The translations under genes and the position numbers were made by a program. Source: Chlorobium sp. (GTDB lineage: Bacteria; Bacteroidota; Chlorobiia; Chlorobiales; Chlorobiaceae). From it: a stretch of DNA of 64,000 nt. The stretch lies in NCBI GenBank assembly GCA_005862285.1, contig SZXW01000010.1:806001-870000 (forward strand). Reading direction: 5' to 3'. The notes under the pieces were generated by a model, which was not told where the DNA came from, searched no databases, and saw only the letters and a program-made list of their open reading frames with translations. This document shows positions 26,948-35,657 of this stretch, piece after piece; within the stretch, counting starts at the first letter, position 1, and each line of letters starts with the position of its first letter.

Positions 26948-29194
26948 ATGAAAATAAAATTACGAATACTTGCAACTTTCATTACAGTCTGTAGTCTTAT
27001 TGCAGGATGTACTCAGGAGAAGCATTATATAAGAAATGTCAAGGATGCCAAGAATGCAAAAATAGGCATCACGACAGGCAGTACCATGGAATTGAGTGCA
27101 AAAAAAATATTTCCGAATGCAAATATTAAAAGCTTTGATGATATTATGGATGCCGTTACGGCATTGAAGTCAGACAAAGTGGATGCAGTAATCACATCTT
27201 ATCTTTCCTGCTTCAATGTTGTGAAAATGAACCCCGAACTGAAGTTTTTACCAGAAAAACTCGATAATGAAATTACTTCTGTTGCAGTCAATAAAGGTAA
27301 TCAGGAGTTTTTGCGTTCAGTAGATTTGATTATAGGTGAACTGAAAGCGGACGGAACAATATCCGAAATGGTCAAGCGATGGTTTAAAAGTGACTTGACT
27401 CCATATGTCGAAAAAAATATTCCAGTTCCTGACAAGGGGAAGGTTTTAAAAATCGGTGTCTGTGCTACAAGAGAGCCGCTCAATTATATTGATAAAAATG
27501 GAAAAGTGAACGGTTTCGATGCTGAACTGGCAAAACGTATTGCAGCCAGGATGAATCGGCCGGTTGAGTTTTTCAATATGAAATTTTCAGCTCTGATTCC
27601 GGCATTGAAATCAGGCAAGATTGACTTGATTATTTCCGGCATGTCCTCTACTGAAGAACGAAAAAAAAATATCGATTTTACCCAGCCGTATTTTCTCAAT
27701 TCCCAGGTCCTGCTTGTCAAAGACAGTGCTGCGCAGCAGATGAGCACTTTAAAGCTCAAGTCAGCCGATGATCTTAAAGACAAAAAAATCGGGGTGCTTC
27801 TCGGTTCTGTGTATGATACCTATGCACAGGAACATTTTCCCGGTGCAACAATTCTGCAATATAAATCACAGGCCGACGAAATTCTTGCGGTTAAAAAAGG
27901 AAAAATAGATGCATCCATTTATACTCAGGAAACATTGTATGAAGTGATGCAATCAAACAATGATATGGCATTCCTTGGAGATCCATTGTTATCGATACCT
28001 ATCGGGATGGGTTTTAATCAGAATGATCGTGAATACCGTGAAAAGTTCAATGAGTTTTTAAGTGAGATCAGAAAGAATGGAATATACGATGATATGTATA
28101 GACGGTGGATTACCAACCATGAATCATCGATGCCTGAAATAAAACATGCAAATACAAACGGAAATTTCAGTGTTGGTATCGTTTCCGATACAGGACTTCC
28201 ATTTGTAGCTGTCAGGAACAACAAGCTGGCAGGTTTCGATATAGAACTTCTTGAACGATTTGCAGCATACCTTGGAAAGGATATCAAATATCAGGATCTG
28301 GATTTCGGCAGTCTTATCGCTTCCGTAGCGACAAACAAAATAGATATGATCGGAAGTCCCTTGATGATTACCCCGGAGAGAAAGAAAAAGATTGCATTTT
28401 CAGATCCATACTATGATTTGCACGGCAGTGTTTTCGCTCTTAAAAAGAATATTGCGGTATATGGCGCCAACGAATCAGGAGAGCTGAGCCATCCGGTTGC
28501 AAAATTTTTCTCGGACCTTAAAGAGAGTTTCAACTCGAACATTATCCAGGAAAACAGGTGGGAGCTTATTGTAGACGGTCTGAAAATAACGATAATTATT
28601 TCTGTTCTTGCTACCATTTTCGGATCTCTGCTTGGTGGGGTTGTCTGCGCAATGCGTATGTCCCCTTCTTCAATCCTGAAAAATACAGCTTCACTCTACA
28701 TAACGATTTTACGTGGCACCCCTGTGCTGGTGCTTCTGATGCTCATATTCTATGTCGTATTTGCCTCCGTGAACATCGATCCTGTTATAGTTTCGGTTAT
28801 TGCTTTCGGCATGAATTTTGCCGCTTATGTGGCTGAAATCTACAGAACAGGCATTCAGAGTATCGACAAAGGACAAACCGAAGCCGGGATCGCAATGGGA
28901 TTTCCCCGGTATAAAACCTTTCTTTTCATCATTTTACCTCAAACCATCCAGCGTATTCTGCCGGTCTACAAGGGAGAATTTATCTCTCTTGTCAAAATGA
29001 CATCGATCGTCGGCTATATCGCCGTTCAGGATTTGACAAAAGCCAGTGATATCATTCGCAGCCGTACCTTCGATGCCTTTTTCCCGATTGTCATGATTGC
29101 CGTACTCTATTTTCTTATCTCCCGACTTCTGATGTTATCGATGGAATATCTGGAGAAATTGACTGACCGGAAAGTGAGAACCAAACAACTTTAA
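26948..29194 (+). CDS. Fused amino-acid-type substrate-binding lobes and ABC permease (lipoprotein)
   Basis: A 748-residue fusion. MKIKL with lipobox IAGC (C21) suggests a lipoprotein; ATG 26948 is chosen because an earlier in-frame start (26876) would add 24 residues before this signal. The periplasmic part reads as SBP_bac_3 pieces: a lobe-2-like segment (about 37-146), a complete binding protein (about 167-388; [18 protein letters not shown], then [12 protein letters not shown] and [10 protein letters not shown]), and a lobe-1-like segment (about 407-500; [33 protein letters not shown]). A HisM/GlnP-type permease follows (about 540-735) with the EAA-like loop [21 protein letters not shown]. 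The matching ATPase is encoded six bases downstream. Substrate is probably a polar amino acid or similar. Confidence 0.88.
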   Translation: MKIKLRILATFITVCSLIAGCTQEKHYIRNVKDAKNAKIGITTGSTMELSAKKIFPNANIKSFDDIMDAVTALKSDKVDAVITSYLSCFNVVKMNPELKFLPEKLDNEITSVAVNKGNQEFLRSVDLIIGELKADGTISEMVKRWFKSDLTPYVEKNIPVPDKGKVLKIGVCATREPLNYIDKNGKVNGFDAELAKRIAARMNRPVEFFNMKFSALIPALKSGKIDLIISGMSSTEERKKNIDFTQPYFLNSQVLLVKDSAAQQMSTLKLKSADDLKDKKIGVLLGSVYDTYAQEHFPGATILQYKSQADEILAVKKGKIDASIYTQETLYEVMQSNNDMAFLGDPLLSIPIGMGFNQNDREYREKFNEFLSEIRKNGIYDDMYRRWITNHESSMPEIKHANTNGNFSVGIVSDTGLPFVAVRNNKLAGFDIELLERFAAYLGKDIKYQDLDFGSLIASVATNKIDMIGSPLMITPERKKKIAFSDPYYDLHGSVFALKKNIAVYGANESGELSHPVAKFFSDLKESFNSNIIQENRWELIVDGLKITIIISVLATIFGSLLGGVVCAMRMSPSSILKNTASLYITILRGTPVLVLLMLIFYVVFASVNIDPVIVSVIAFGMNFAAYVAEIYRTGIQSIDKGQTEAGIAMGFPRYKTFLFIILPQTIQRILPVYKGEFISLVKMTSIVGYIAVQDLTKASDIIRSRTFDAFFPIVMIAVLYFLISRLLMLSMEYLEKLTDRKVRTKQL

Positions 29195-29199
29195 GAGAA

Positions 29200-30291
29200 A
29201 TGATTAAAATCGAACATCTTTCAAAAAATTTCGGAACTCTTTCTGTTCTCAAAGATATATCCATTGATATCCGTGAAGGTGAAGTGATTTCAATTATAGG
29301 TCCTTCCGGAACCGGAAAAAGTACTTTTTTACGCTGCATCAATCTGCTCGACTGTCCGGATGGAGGGTCAATTCATATCGAAGGAATCGATCTTCTCGAT
29401 CCGAAAACCAATGTTCCTAAAATCCGGCAGAAGATGAACATGGTGTTTCAGTCGTTCAATCTCTTTTCTCACCTTTCCATTCTGGAAAATCTTACGATTG
29501 CTCCAATCAAGCTTCTTGGTATGAATAAAATGGAAGCTGAACGAAAAGCCATTGATCTTCTGAAAATGGTAGGGCTTGCCGAAAAAGCCAGAAACTTTCC
29601 TGATGAACTTTCCGGTGGACAGAAACAACGGGTTGCAATTGCCAGATGCCTTGCCATGGAACCTAAAATCATTCTCTTCGATGAGCCGACTTCCGCATTG
29701 GACCCCACGATGGTCAGTGAAGTGCTTTCCGTGATTCGCAGCCTTTCAAAAAAAGGCCTGACAATGGTTATTGTTACTCATGAAATGGATTTTGCCAGGG
29801 ATGTATCGAGCCGTGTAATTTTTATGAATGAAGGTATCATCTATGAAGAAGGTCCTCCGCACCAGATTTTCGAAAATCCTCATAAGGAAAAGACAAAAGC
29901 GTTCATTTATCGGGTTAAGAGTTTCAATTATCATATTTCTTCACCTGATTATGATCTCTATGCAATGAATGCTGAAATCGAGGTGTTTTGCGAGAAGCAG
30001 ATCCTGCCCCGGAAGGTCAGGCAGAACCTGATTCTGCTTGTCGAAGAGACCCTGCAGCTTTATCATTCTTACCTGTCGAAGGTCTCGCTCGATCTCACTA
30101 TTGCCTACTCAGAGAAAATGGACAGTGTCGAGCTTGTGTTTGAAAGTACAGGTGAAGAGATTATCTTGATCAGCAGCGAACCTGGTACTGATGAATTCGG
30201 ATTGAATATCATAAAAAATCTGACTGAAGAAATCGGTTACCAGAGAATTCAGGATAAAAGCCGGTGTACCATGAAGTTGAAAAAGGTATAG
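29200..30291 (+). CDS. ABC transporter ATPase (GlnQ-like) fused to an RsbW-like HATPase domain
   Basis: A 363-residue protein. Residues 1-238 are a complete polar-amino-acid-type ATPase: Walker [10 protein letters not shown] (34-42), signature LSGGQ (137-141), Walker B IILFDE (157-162), H-loop His194. The usual family ends near 240-250 residues. Here a further 120 residues follow (about 243-363) with the pattern of an anti-sigma/histidine-kinase-type ATPase: [15 protein letters not shown] in the N-box position, a central strand SVELVFES, and [15 protein letters not shown] in the G2 position. The N-box Asn and the D-x-G-x-G box are not clearly kept, so kinase activity may be lost or altered. 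A STAS partner gene follows at once. Confidence 0.82.
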   Translation: MIKIEHLSKNFGTLSVLKDISIDIREGEVISIIGPSGTGKSTFLRCINLLDCPDGGSIHIEGIDLLDPKTNVPKIRQKMNMVFQSFNLFSHLSILENLTIAPIKLLGMNKMEAERKAIDLLKMVGLAEKARNFPDELSGGQKQRVAIARCLAMEPKIILFDEPTSALDPTMVSEVLSVIRSLSKKGLTMVIVTHEMDFARDVSSRVIFMNEGIIYEEGPPHQIFENPHKEKTKAFIYRVKSFNYHISSPDYDLYAMNAEIEVFCEKQILPRKVRQNLILLVEETLQLYHSYLSKVSLDLTIAYSEKMDSVELVFESTGEEIILISSEPGTDEFGLNIIKNLTEEIGYQRIQDKSRCTMKLKKV

Positions 30292-30344
30292 GTATCAAAT
30301 CTTGCCGGTTGAACTGTGATTTTCTTAATAAGCCTCTGATTCAT

Positions 30345-30680
30345 ATGATCTTGCAACACAATAAAAAAATGGAGGCTACCATTGTTGCACTGGAAGGAAG
30401 GATGGATGCAATTACCTCCTCCGATTACGAAATAAAGATGAAGGGCCTGATTGCTTCAGGTGAGAGAAATTTTGTGGTGGATTTCGAAAAACTCGATTAT
30501 ATCAGCAGTGTTGGATTGAGGGCTATTCTTGCAACTGCCAAACAGATACGAAGCAGGAACGGGAAATTTCTTCTTGCAAATGTGCATGGTTCGGTTAAGG
30601 AAATATTTACCATATCGGGTTTAGGGTCGATATTTCCTTTTTATGATTCGATAGATAGTGCAATGGCTTTTTTTGTCTGA
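30345..30680 (+). CDS. STAS-domain anti-sigma factor antagonist-like protein
   Basis: A single STAS domain of about 111 residues. It opens with ATIVALEGRMDAITSSDYE, the typical first strands, and carries the phosphorylation-site loop FEKLDYISSVGLRAIL, where Ser55 aligns with the serine phosphorylated by RsbW/SpoIIAB kinases. It ends with a helix ending DSIDSAMAFF. ATG at 30345 is chosen because it directly precedes the domain; an earlier ATG at 30264 lies inside the ATPase gene. In context it is the predicted substrate of the SpoIIE phosphatase and partner of the HATPase domain encoded upstream. No sigma factor gene is seen nearby. Confidence 0.88.
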   Translation: MILQHNKKMEATIVALEGRMDAITSSDYEIKMKGLIASGERNFVVDFEKLDYISSVGLRAILATAKQIRSRNGKFLLANVHGSVKEIFTISGLGSIFPFYDSIDSAMAFFV

Positions 30681-30759
30681 ATGCCGCTCTCATTCTTTTA
30701 TTTTGTCTTTTTTTTCCATTTCGTCGGTTTTTCAAGCTTTTCGAAGCATCAGGCTCAGA

Positions 30760-31143
30760 ATGATTCAACCCGGACAATATGATATAGGAATTGATATGGT
30801 CAATGTCGATCGTATCAGGAGTTCATATGAACGGTATGGCGAACAGTTTCTAAAAAAAATACTGACACCGGCTGAGTTGATTCTTTGCAGGCAGAAAGCC
30901 GATATGATACAGAGTGCTGCAGCTCGCTTCGCCGCTAAAGAGGCGATCTCGAAAGCGCTGGGATGCGGTATATGCCGGGATTTCACTTGGCATTGTGTGG
31001 AAATACTCAATGATCCTGCGGGAAGGCCTTATGCACATATGACAGCTCATATGAAGAAACATCGGGATATGTCGATAAAAATATCCCTGTCCCATGACCG
31101 GCACTATGCTGCAGCGATGGTGATTGTATCATGCCCCTCATAA
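30760..31143 (+). CDS. acpS: Holo-ACP synthase (AcpS-type 4'-phosphopantetheinyl transferase)
   Basis: A protein of about 127 residues that moves phosphopantetheine from CoA to a serine of an acyl carrier protein. It has the AcpS signatures: GIDMVNVDRI with the magnesium Asp near residue 10, and ARFAAKEAISKALG with the catalytic/metal Glu, plus the late ISLSHDRHYAAAMV strand. ATG at 30760 fits the conserved N-terminus and replaces a long non-conserved extension. It heads a cassette of type II fatty acid synthase genes and probably serves the ACP at 32551. Whether it is also the genome's only AcpS cannot be told from this window. Confidence 0.88.
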   Translation: MIQPGQYDIGIDMVNVDRIRSSYERYGEQFLKKILTPAELILCRQKADMIQSAAARFAAKEAISKALGCGICRDFTWHCVEILNDPAGRPYAHMTAHMKKHRDMSIKISLSHDRHYAAAMVIVSCPS

Positions 31144-31349
31144 TCACAGAATCAGAAAACCGCAGAATTATCGATAAAAGATCCCTGATAAAAACGTGAT
31201 AACATTCTTCTTTGCGATGGTTATCCGTTTTTTCATGCACATATCTATTTAAGTAAACGCAAATTCGTACATTTAGCGTTGAAATTTCAACTGACGGTTA
31301 ATGTGGTTAAAGACCATGTTTGGTTCTTTATAATTTTTCCTTTAATCGC

Positions 31350-31799
31350 ATGAGATGGTTGTTAATCGATAAGGTTCTTGAAATGAACCCGGGGAAGAAT
31401 GCAGTCGGTGTGAGGTGTTTTTCCAGATCCGAACTGTTTTTCATGGACCATTTTCCCGCCTATCCCATTGTTCCCGGTGTTCTTCAGATAGAGATGATAG
31501 CACAGCTTGGCGGCAAATGCATTGTCGCTTCGAATCCATCGTTTATGCCGGTACTGACTTCGGTACATCAAGCGAAATTCAGGAAGGAAATCTTCCCGGG
31601 AGATAAATCACTGGTATATGTTGACGTTGAAATGAGAAAATCATATTCCACTGCAAAAGGAAGGATCGAGGTGGAAGGTATACTGGTATCTTCAGCAGAA
31701 GTGATGTATGGCCATATCACTTTTTCTGAACAGGAAAGAAAAAAGGATGCGTATGCAAGGACGTTTTCCTCTGAAGTAACGACTATTTATGGTATATGA
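31350..31799 (+). CDS. FabZ-like 3-hydroxyacyl-ACP dehydratase (hotdog fold)
   Basis: A protein of about 149 residues with the hotdog-fold dehydratase motif: FFMDHFPAYPIVPGVLQIEMIAQLGG (residues 22-47). The His in H-F-P-x-x-P is the expected catalytic residue, and the helix following V-P-G-V is well kept. The FRKEIFPGD segment is the usual second strand motif, and a basic C-terminal tail is unusual. It would remove water from 3-hydroxyacyl-ACP to give trans-2-enoyl-ACP. ATG at 31350 starts right before the conserved core; an upstream TTG (31320) is possible. It ends four bases into the next gene. Confidence 0.85.
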   Translation: MRWLLIDKVLEMNPGKNAVGVRCFSRSELFFMDHFPAYPIVPGVLQIEMIAQLGGKCIVASNPSFMPVLTSVHQAKFRKEIFPGDKSLVYVDVEMRKSYSTAKGRIEVEGILVSSAEVMYGHITFSEQERKKDAYARTFSSEVTTIYGI

Positions 31800-32557
31800 G
31801 CAGAGTTGCCGCTACCAATGTTATCGTTCCCGGAATCGATGTCGCTGTCGGGTCTTTTACAAGTTCTTATTACGGAGAATCCCTGAGCATTGACAAGACA
31901 AGGGCGATCTTACTGGATGAAAGTGTATACAAAATATTGCCCGACAGGCGGGTACATCGTTCCATGAGCAGAGCTGCACTCCTTCTTTCTCTTGTCTGTC
32001 TGGAACTTCAGCCGTCATTGAAACCATTTCTCGATAGATCATCATTTTCAACCGGGATATATTGTGCCATTGAAAACGGACCGATTGATCTCTCCTCAAC
32101 TGTGGAAATGCTTCATGTTCCTGAGAGTGAATATGCCGAACAATACAGGAAAACCCACAATCCGAAAATGTTCCTGATGCAGTTACCCAATCTTGCCGCC
32201 GCTCAGATGGGGATATTTCTCGGAATTATGGGGCCGGTAAATGTTTTCAACAGTTCAAGATACGGAAGCATCCATGCTCTTGAACAGGCTGAAAAAGATC
32301 TTGCCGAAGGATATGTTGAGGCTGCACTGGTATGCAGCGCATTCAGTTTCGAGAATCCCCTGGTACTCGAACGTATTCGCAGGCAAGACCTGCAGGGCAG
32401 GGTTTTATGTGAAGGAGCTGCGGCCATGTTGCTCACAGCGGATGGAAATGTATCTGAATGGAAAGGTAAGGATGTTAAAAGTGCCGATTCCTATTTCGGG
32501 ATAAGTCATCAGTTAGTAATTCAAATTTTAAATACAGCAGGGGGGAAGCAATGCTGA
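31796..32557 (+). CDS. Ketosynthase-like protein lacking the active-site cysteine (chain-length-factor-like)
   Basis: A 253-residue protein related to the N-terminal half of beta-ketoacyl synthases. LPNLAAAQMGIFLGIMGPVN (about residues 130-149) is the usual lead-in to the nucleophile elbow, but where the cysteine should be the sequence reads VFNSSRYGS, with Ser154 at the Cys position. The later C-terminal histidine motifs are missing because the protein stops early. Cys-less ketosynthase partners act as chain length or decarboxylating subunits in type II polyketide and aryl polyene systems. The neighbouring complete ketosynthase (32844) is the likely heterodimer partner. Overlaps both neighbours by a few bases. 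Confidence 0.75.
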   Translation: MSRVAATNVIVPGIDVAVGSFTSSYYGESLSIDKTRAILLDESVYKILPDRRVHRSMSRAALLLSLVCLELQPSLKPFLDRSSFSTGIYCAIENGPIDLSSTVEMLHVPESEYAEQYRKTHNPKMFLMQLPNLAAAQMGIFLGIMGPVNVFNSSRYGSIHALEQAEKDLAEGYVEAALVCSAFSFENPLVLERIRRQDLQGRVLCEGAAAMLLTADGNVSEWKGKDVKSADSYFGISHQLVIQILNTAGGKQC

Positions 32558-32847
32558 CCGAACAGGAGTTGTTTGAAAAAATCGAGCTTGCCGTCCGTAC
32601 GGTACTGAATACTGAAAAAGGGCAGATCACCAGGCAGAGCATGTTCAAGACTGACCTGAAAACCGAAAGTATTGATTATCTCGATATCAGTTATGAAATC
32701 GAACAGCAAACAGGGATTGAACTGGATTTTACCGAGGCGTTACTATACATCACTGAAAATAAAGGTGCGGATGTAACTGATATTTCCGTTCAGGACCTTG
32801 TGGAATTCGTCATGCTTGCCGCCAGTAAAAAAGATTCCGGTAAGTGA
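32551..32847 (+). CDS. Acyl carrier protein
   Basis: A 98-residue acidic helical protein of the ACP family. The phosphopantetheine attachment serine is Ser40 in KTESIDYLDISYEIEQ, a variant of the usual D-S-L motif, placed at the start of helix 2 with acidic residues around it. The first helix (ELFEKIELAVRTVL) and the third (VQDLVEFVMLA) are also visible. It is somewhat longer than housekeeping ACP, consistent with a dedicated carrier. It overlaps the ketosynthase-like gene before it and the ketosynthase after it, so all three should be made together. Confidence 0.88.
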   Translation: MLTEQELFEKIELAVRTVLNTEKGQITRQSMFKTDLKTESIDYLDISYEIEQQTGIELDFTEALLYITENKGADVTDISVQDLVEFVMLAASKKDSGK

Positions 32848-34076
32848 AGACGGAGGTCGTTGTTACCGGTTACGGAATTTCCTCTCCTTTAGGAAATTCA
32901 ATCGCCGAATTTGAAAACAGGATGTTTGCCGGTGAGTCGGGTATTACGGACATTCGCGGGATTCTGGTGCCAAAAAACTTTCCCGTCCCTTTCGGGGCCG
33001 TGATCGATGATTCGGAAATACCATCATCAGAGGCATTTGGGTTAGGGTCCGGGATCCACTCGCCAGGAGGTCGCTATCTGCTTTTCACGCTTCAGCAGTT
33101 TCTGGAAAAGTTTCCTGAATCCATCGAGATAGACGGAATTGTGTTTGCCACACCGGCAGGCATTTATTTCGACCTTGTATACGATTCTCTTAAACATTAC
33201 AATCCGGAATGCTTTCTGTGGGATGAAATGCGGGCTGAGTGGATTGCAGAGATCGTTGCAGCCCGGCTTCAGGCGAGAGGAAACGGCAGCATTGCCCCTG
33301 AACATATCATTTCGATAAATTCAGCGTGTGCCGCCGGCAGTAATGCGATTGGCATGGCCTATCAAATGATTTCGACCGGCAGGATGCAACGATGTCTCGT
33401 CTGTGCTGTCGATTCGGGTGCCTGGGAAAGTCAGCTCATGAATTTTCATCTTCTCCATACCCTCACAACTGAAGATGTTCCGGCATCGAAAGCGAGCCGC
33501 CCTTTTTCAAAAAGCCGTGCAGGTTTTGTCAAGGGTGAAGCTGCAGCAGTTCTTCTTCTTGAATCCAGGCCGGCCGCAGAAGCACGGCATGCTGAAGTTC
33601 TGAGCTTCGTCAGTGGATATGCATTCACATCGGATGCATATCGATTGACCGATGGCCGGGAAGACAACCTCTGTGTTGTTAAGGCAATGGAAGATGCAAT
33701 TGCCGATGCCGGTATTGCCACGCACCAGATCGGTTATATCAATGCCCACGGAACTTCTACACTCCTTAACGATCGCCTCGAAACTCAGGCGATCAAAAAA
33801 GTTTTCGGAGACGCAGCATACCGTATTCCCGTCAGTTCGCTGAAATCTCAGATCGGACATTCCACGGTCGCTGCAGGTACGGTTGAAGCGATTGCATCCA
33901 TTCTCATGCTCCAGAGGCAGAAAATAGCTCCTACCATAAACCTTGATGATCCTGATCCGGATTGTGATCTCGATTATGTCACTGAAGGGAGCCGCGACGT
34001 TTCTCTGGAATATATTCTCAGCAACAGTTTTGGCTTCGGCGGTCAGAATGCCTGCCTTGTCTTTAAAAAAGCATGA
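32844..34076 (+). CDS. Beta-ketoacyl-ACP synthase (KAS II/FabF-like)
   Basis: A 410-residue complete condensing enzyme with the full catalytic triad: C162 in INSACAAGSNAIG, H302 in INAHGTSTLLND and H339 in LKSQIGHSTVAAG. It also keeps the C-terminal glycine-rich NSFGFGGQNACLVF. It elongates acyl-ACP with malonyl-ACP. Start is GTG at 32844, which overlaps the ACP gene by four bases. In the middle (about residues 60-140) the sequence departs from FabF, including GSGIHSPGGRYLL, which may reflect an interface with the Cys-less partner encoded upstream. Confidence 0.9.
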   Translation: MKTEVVVTGYGISSPLGNSIAEFENRMFAGESGITDIRGILVPKNFPVPFGAVIDDSEIPSSEAFGLGSGIHSPGGRYLLFTLQQFLEKFPESIEIDGIVFATPAGIYFDLVYDSLKHYNPECFLWDEMRAEWIAEIVAARLQARGNGSIAPEHIISINSACAAGSNAIGMAYQMISTGRMQRCLVCAVDSGAWESQLMNFHLLHTLTTEDVPASKASRPFSKSRAGFVKGEAAAVLLLESRPAAEARHAEVLSFVSGYAFTSDAYRLTDGREDNLCVVKAMEDAIADAGIATHQIGYINAHGTSTLLNDRLETQAIKKVFGDAAYRIPVSSLKSQIGHSTVAAGTVEAIASILMLQRQKIAPTINLDDPDPDCDLDYVTEGSRDVSLEYILSNSFGFGGQNACLVFKKA

Positions 34077-34082
34077 TGAAAC

Positions 34083-34847
34083 ATGGAGAAACGTCTCGCA
34101 CTCATAACGGGAGGCACCTCAGGTATTGGTCTTTCGGCAGCCGCAGCTCTGGCAGGTAGCTGTGATCTTGCGCTGGCTTATGCCCAGAACCATGAAAAAG
34201 CCGAAGAAGCTCTTCATCTTTTGAAGGACAAATGCAGCCGGGTACAAATCTTCTGCCGAAAACTCGATGGCTATGTATCCGCCAAGGAACTCTATGACGC
34301 TGTGGTGACCGAATTCGGAAGGCAACCTGAGATTCTGGTCAATTCCGCAGGAAGAATAAAAGACGGAATGTTTTTCCAGACAGATTTCTCTTTTCATGAA
34401 CAACTTCTTCAGGAGCACCTCCTTTCGACCATGGCATTGTGCCATCTTTCACTGAAATCAATGTATGGCAACCGGTATGGAAGGATCGTCAACCTCAGTT
34501 CGATCAGCGGTTTCTATGCCAAAAGGGGGCAGGTCAACTATGCTGCGGCTAAATCAGGGATCATTGGTTTTACCAGGACTCTCGCACTTGAAGTAGCGCA
34601 TCGGGGCATTACGGCCAATGTAGTGGCTCCCGGTCTCATCAGAACACCGATGACCACCGGTATTGTCAATTACCTCGAGCATGCTTCAGCTCGCGAAACC
34701 GGTAAGCATATACCTGCCGGTTTCATAGGAGAACCAGAAGACGTCGGTCCGCTTATTGCGTTCCTGTGCTCCAACAATGCCCGTTATATAACAGGAGCTG
34801 TCATTCCCGTCGATGGCGGCCGATCACTTGGAGATACCGGAATATGA
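34083..34847 (+). CDS. 3-oxoacyl-ACP reductase (FabG-like SDR)
   Basis: A 254-residue short-chain dehydrogenase. The NADP-binding loop is ITGGTSGIGLSAAA (residues 8-21), the N-S-A-G motif lies near residues 87-90, and the catalytic Ser-Tyr-Lys set is in LSSISGFYAKRGQVNYAAAKSG with the normal Tyr-x-x-x-Lys spacing. APGLIRTPM follows, and the end is ITGAVIPVDGG. It reduces beta-ketoacyl-ACP to the 3-hydroxy form. It begins six bases after the ketosynthase and its stop overlaps the next gene (ATGA). Confidence 0.9.
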   Translation: MEKRLALITGGTSGIGLSAAAALAGSCDLALAYAQNHEKAEEALHLLKDKCSRVQIFCRKLDGYVSAKELYDAVVTEFGRQPEILVNSAGRIKDGMFFQTDFSFHEQLLQEHLLSTMALCHLSLKSMYGNRYGRIVNLSSISGFYAKRGQVNYAAAKSGIIGFTRTLALEVAHRGITANVVAPGLIRTPMTTGIVNYLEHASARETGKHIPAGFIGEPEDVGPLIAFLCSNNARYITGAVIPVDGGRSLGDTGI

Positions 34848-35596
34848 AACACCTTCTGAACAAGGTTGCCATTGTAACGGGCGGAACGAGAGGAATCGGC
34901 AGAGCCGTATCTCTTGCACTTGCAGAATGTGGAGCCAGTGTGATTGCCCTTTATGCAAGAAGCCGGAAAAATGCCGAAGAGCTCGAAAAAGAAGCTGAAG
35001 CCAAAGGATTGAAAATAAGGACAATCCGTGGTGACCTGGCGCATGATAACAGTTATAACGAGATTATCATGCAGCTTCAGGAAACCTGCGACCATGTCGA
35101 TGTTCTTGTTCACTCTGCGGCAAGCGGTGTTCACCGGAAAGCGATGGAGCTTTCCGACAGACAGTTGAAATGGACATTCGAGATCAATTTTTTCGCCATA
35201 CACCGCCTGACGCGTGATCTTTTCGGGAAAATGGGCAAGGGCGGAAGCATTATTGGCATTACCTCCCCGGGCGGAACGCGAGTAATTCCCAACTATGCGG
35301 CGGTCGGTTCCACAAAAGGGGCCATGGATGCATTGTTCCGGCACTACGCATATGAGTTCGCTCCCCTCGGGATTGCTGTCAATCTGGTTTGCCCAGGACT
35401 TGTTATGACTGATGCGGCCAAAGCGCTTCCAGAGCTTGACAGGATGCTGAACATCACGCTGGATTATACACCAACCGGAAAACTGACTACGCCTGAAAAT
35501 GTTGCGGCTGTTGTAATATTTCTCACAACTGAGGCGGGTTCGCAGATAGCAGGACAGACAATTGTCGTCGATGGCGGTAAAACTCTGCTTGCCTGA
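34844..35596 (+). CDS. FabL-like enoyl-ACP reductase (SDR with Tyr-x6-Lys)
   Basis: A 250-residue SDR that looks like a second ketoreductase but fits enoyl-ACP reductase III (FabL). The NAD(P) loop is VTGGTRGIGRAV; HSAASGVHRKAMELS matches the FabL N-N-A-A-S-G-V block, and NYAAVGSTKGAMDAL has Tyr and Lys separated by six residues, the spacing typical of FabI/FabL enoyl reductases rather than the Tyr-x3-Lys of ketoreductases. The end GQTIVVDGGKTLL also matches. With the dehydratase and ketoreductase it completes a saturating elongation cycle. ATG at 34844 overlaps the previous stop. Confidence 0.8.
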   Translation: MKHLLNKVAIVTGGTRGIGRAVSLALAECGASVIALYARSRKNAEELEKEAEAKGLKIRTIRGDLAHDNSYNEIIMQLQETCDHVDVLVHSAASGVHRKAMELSDRQLKWTFEINFFAIHRLTRDLFGKMGKGGSIIGITSPGGTRVIPNYAAVGSTKGAMDALFRHYAYEFAPLGIAVNLVCPGLVMTDAAKALPELDRMLNITLDYTPTGKLTTPENVAAVVIFLTTEAGSQIAGQTIVVDGGKTLLA

Positions 35597-35657
35597 AATT
35601 GATTACTGATTGACCGATTCCGGGATATTCTGTCATTGTTTGAAAAATATCTCTTTT

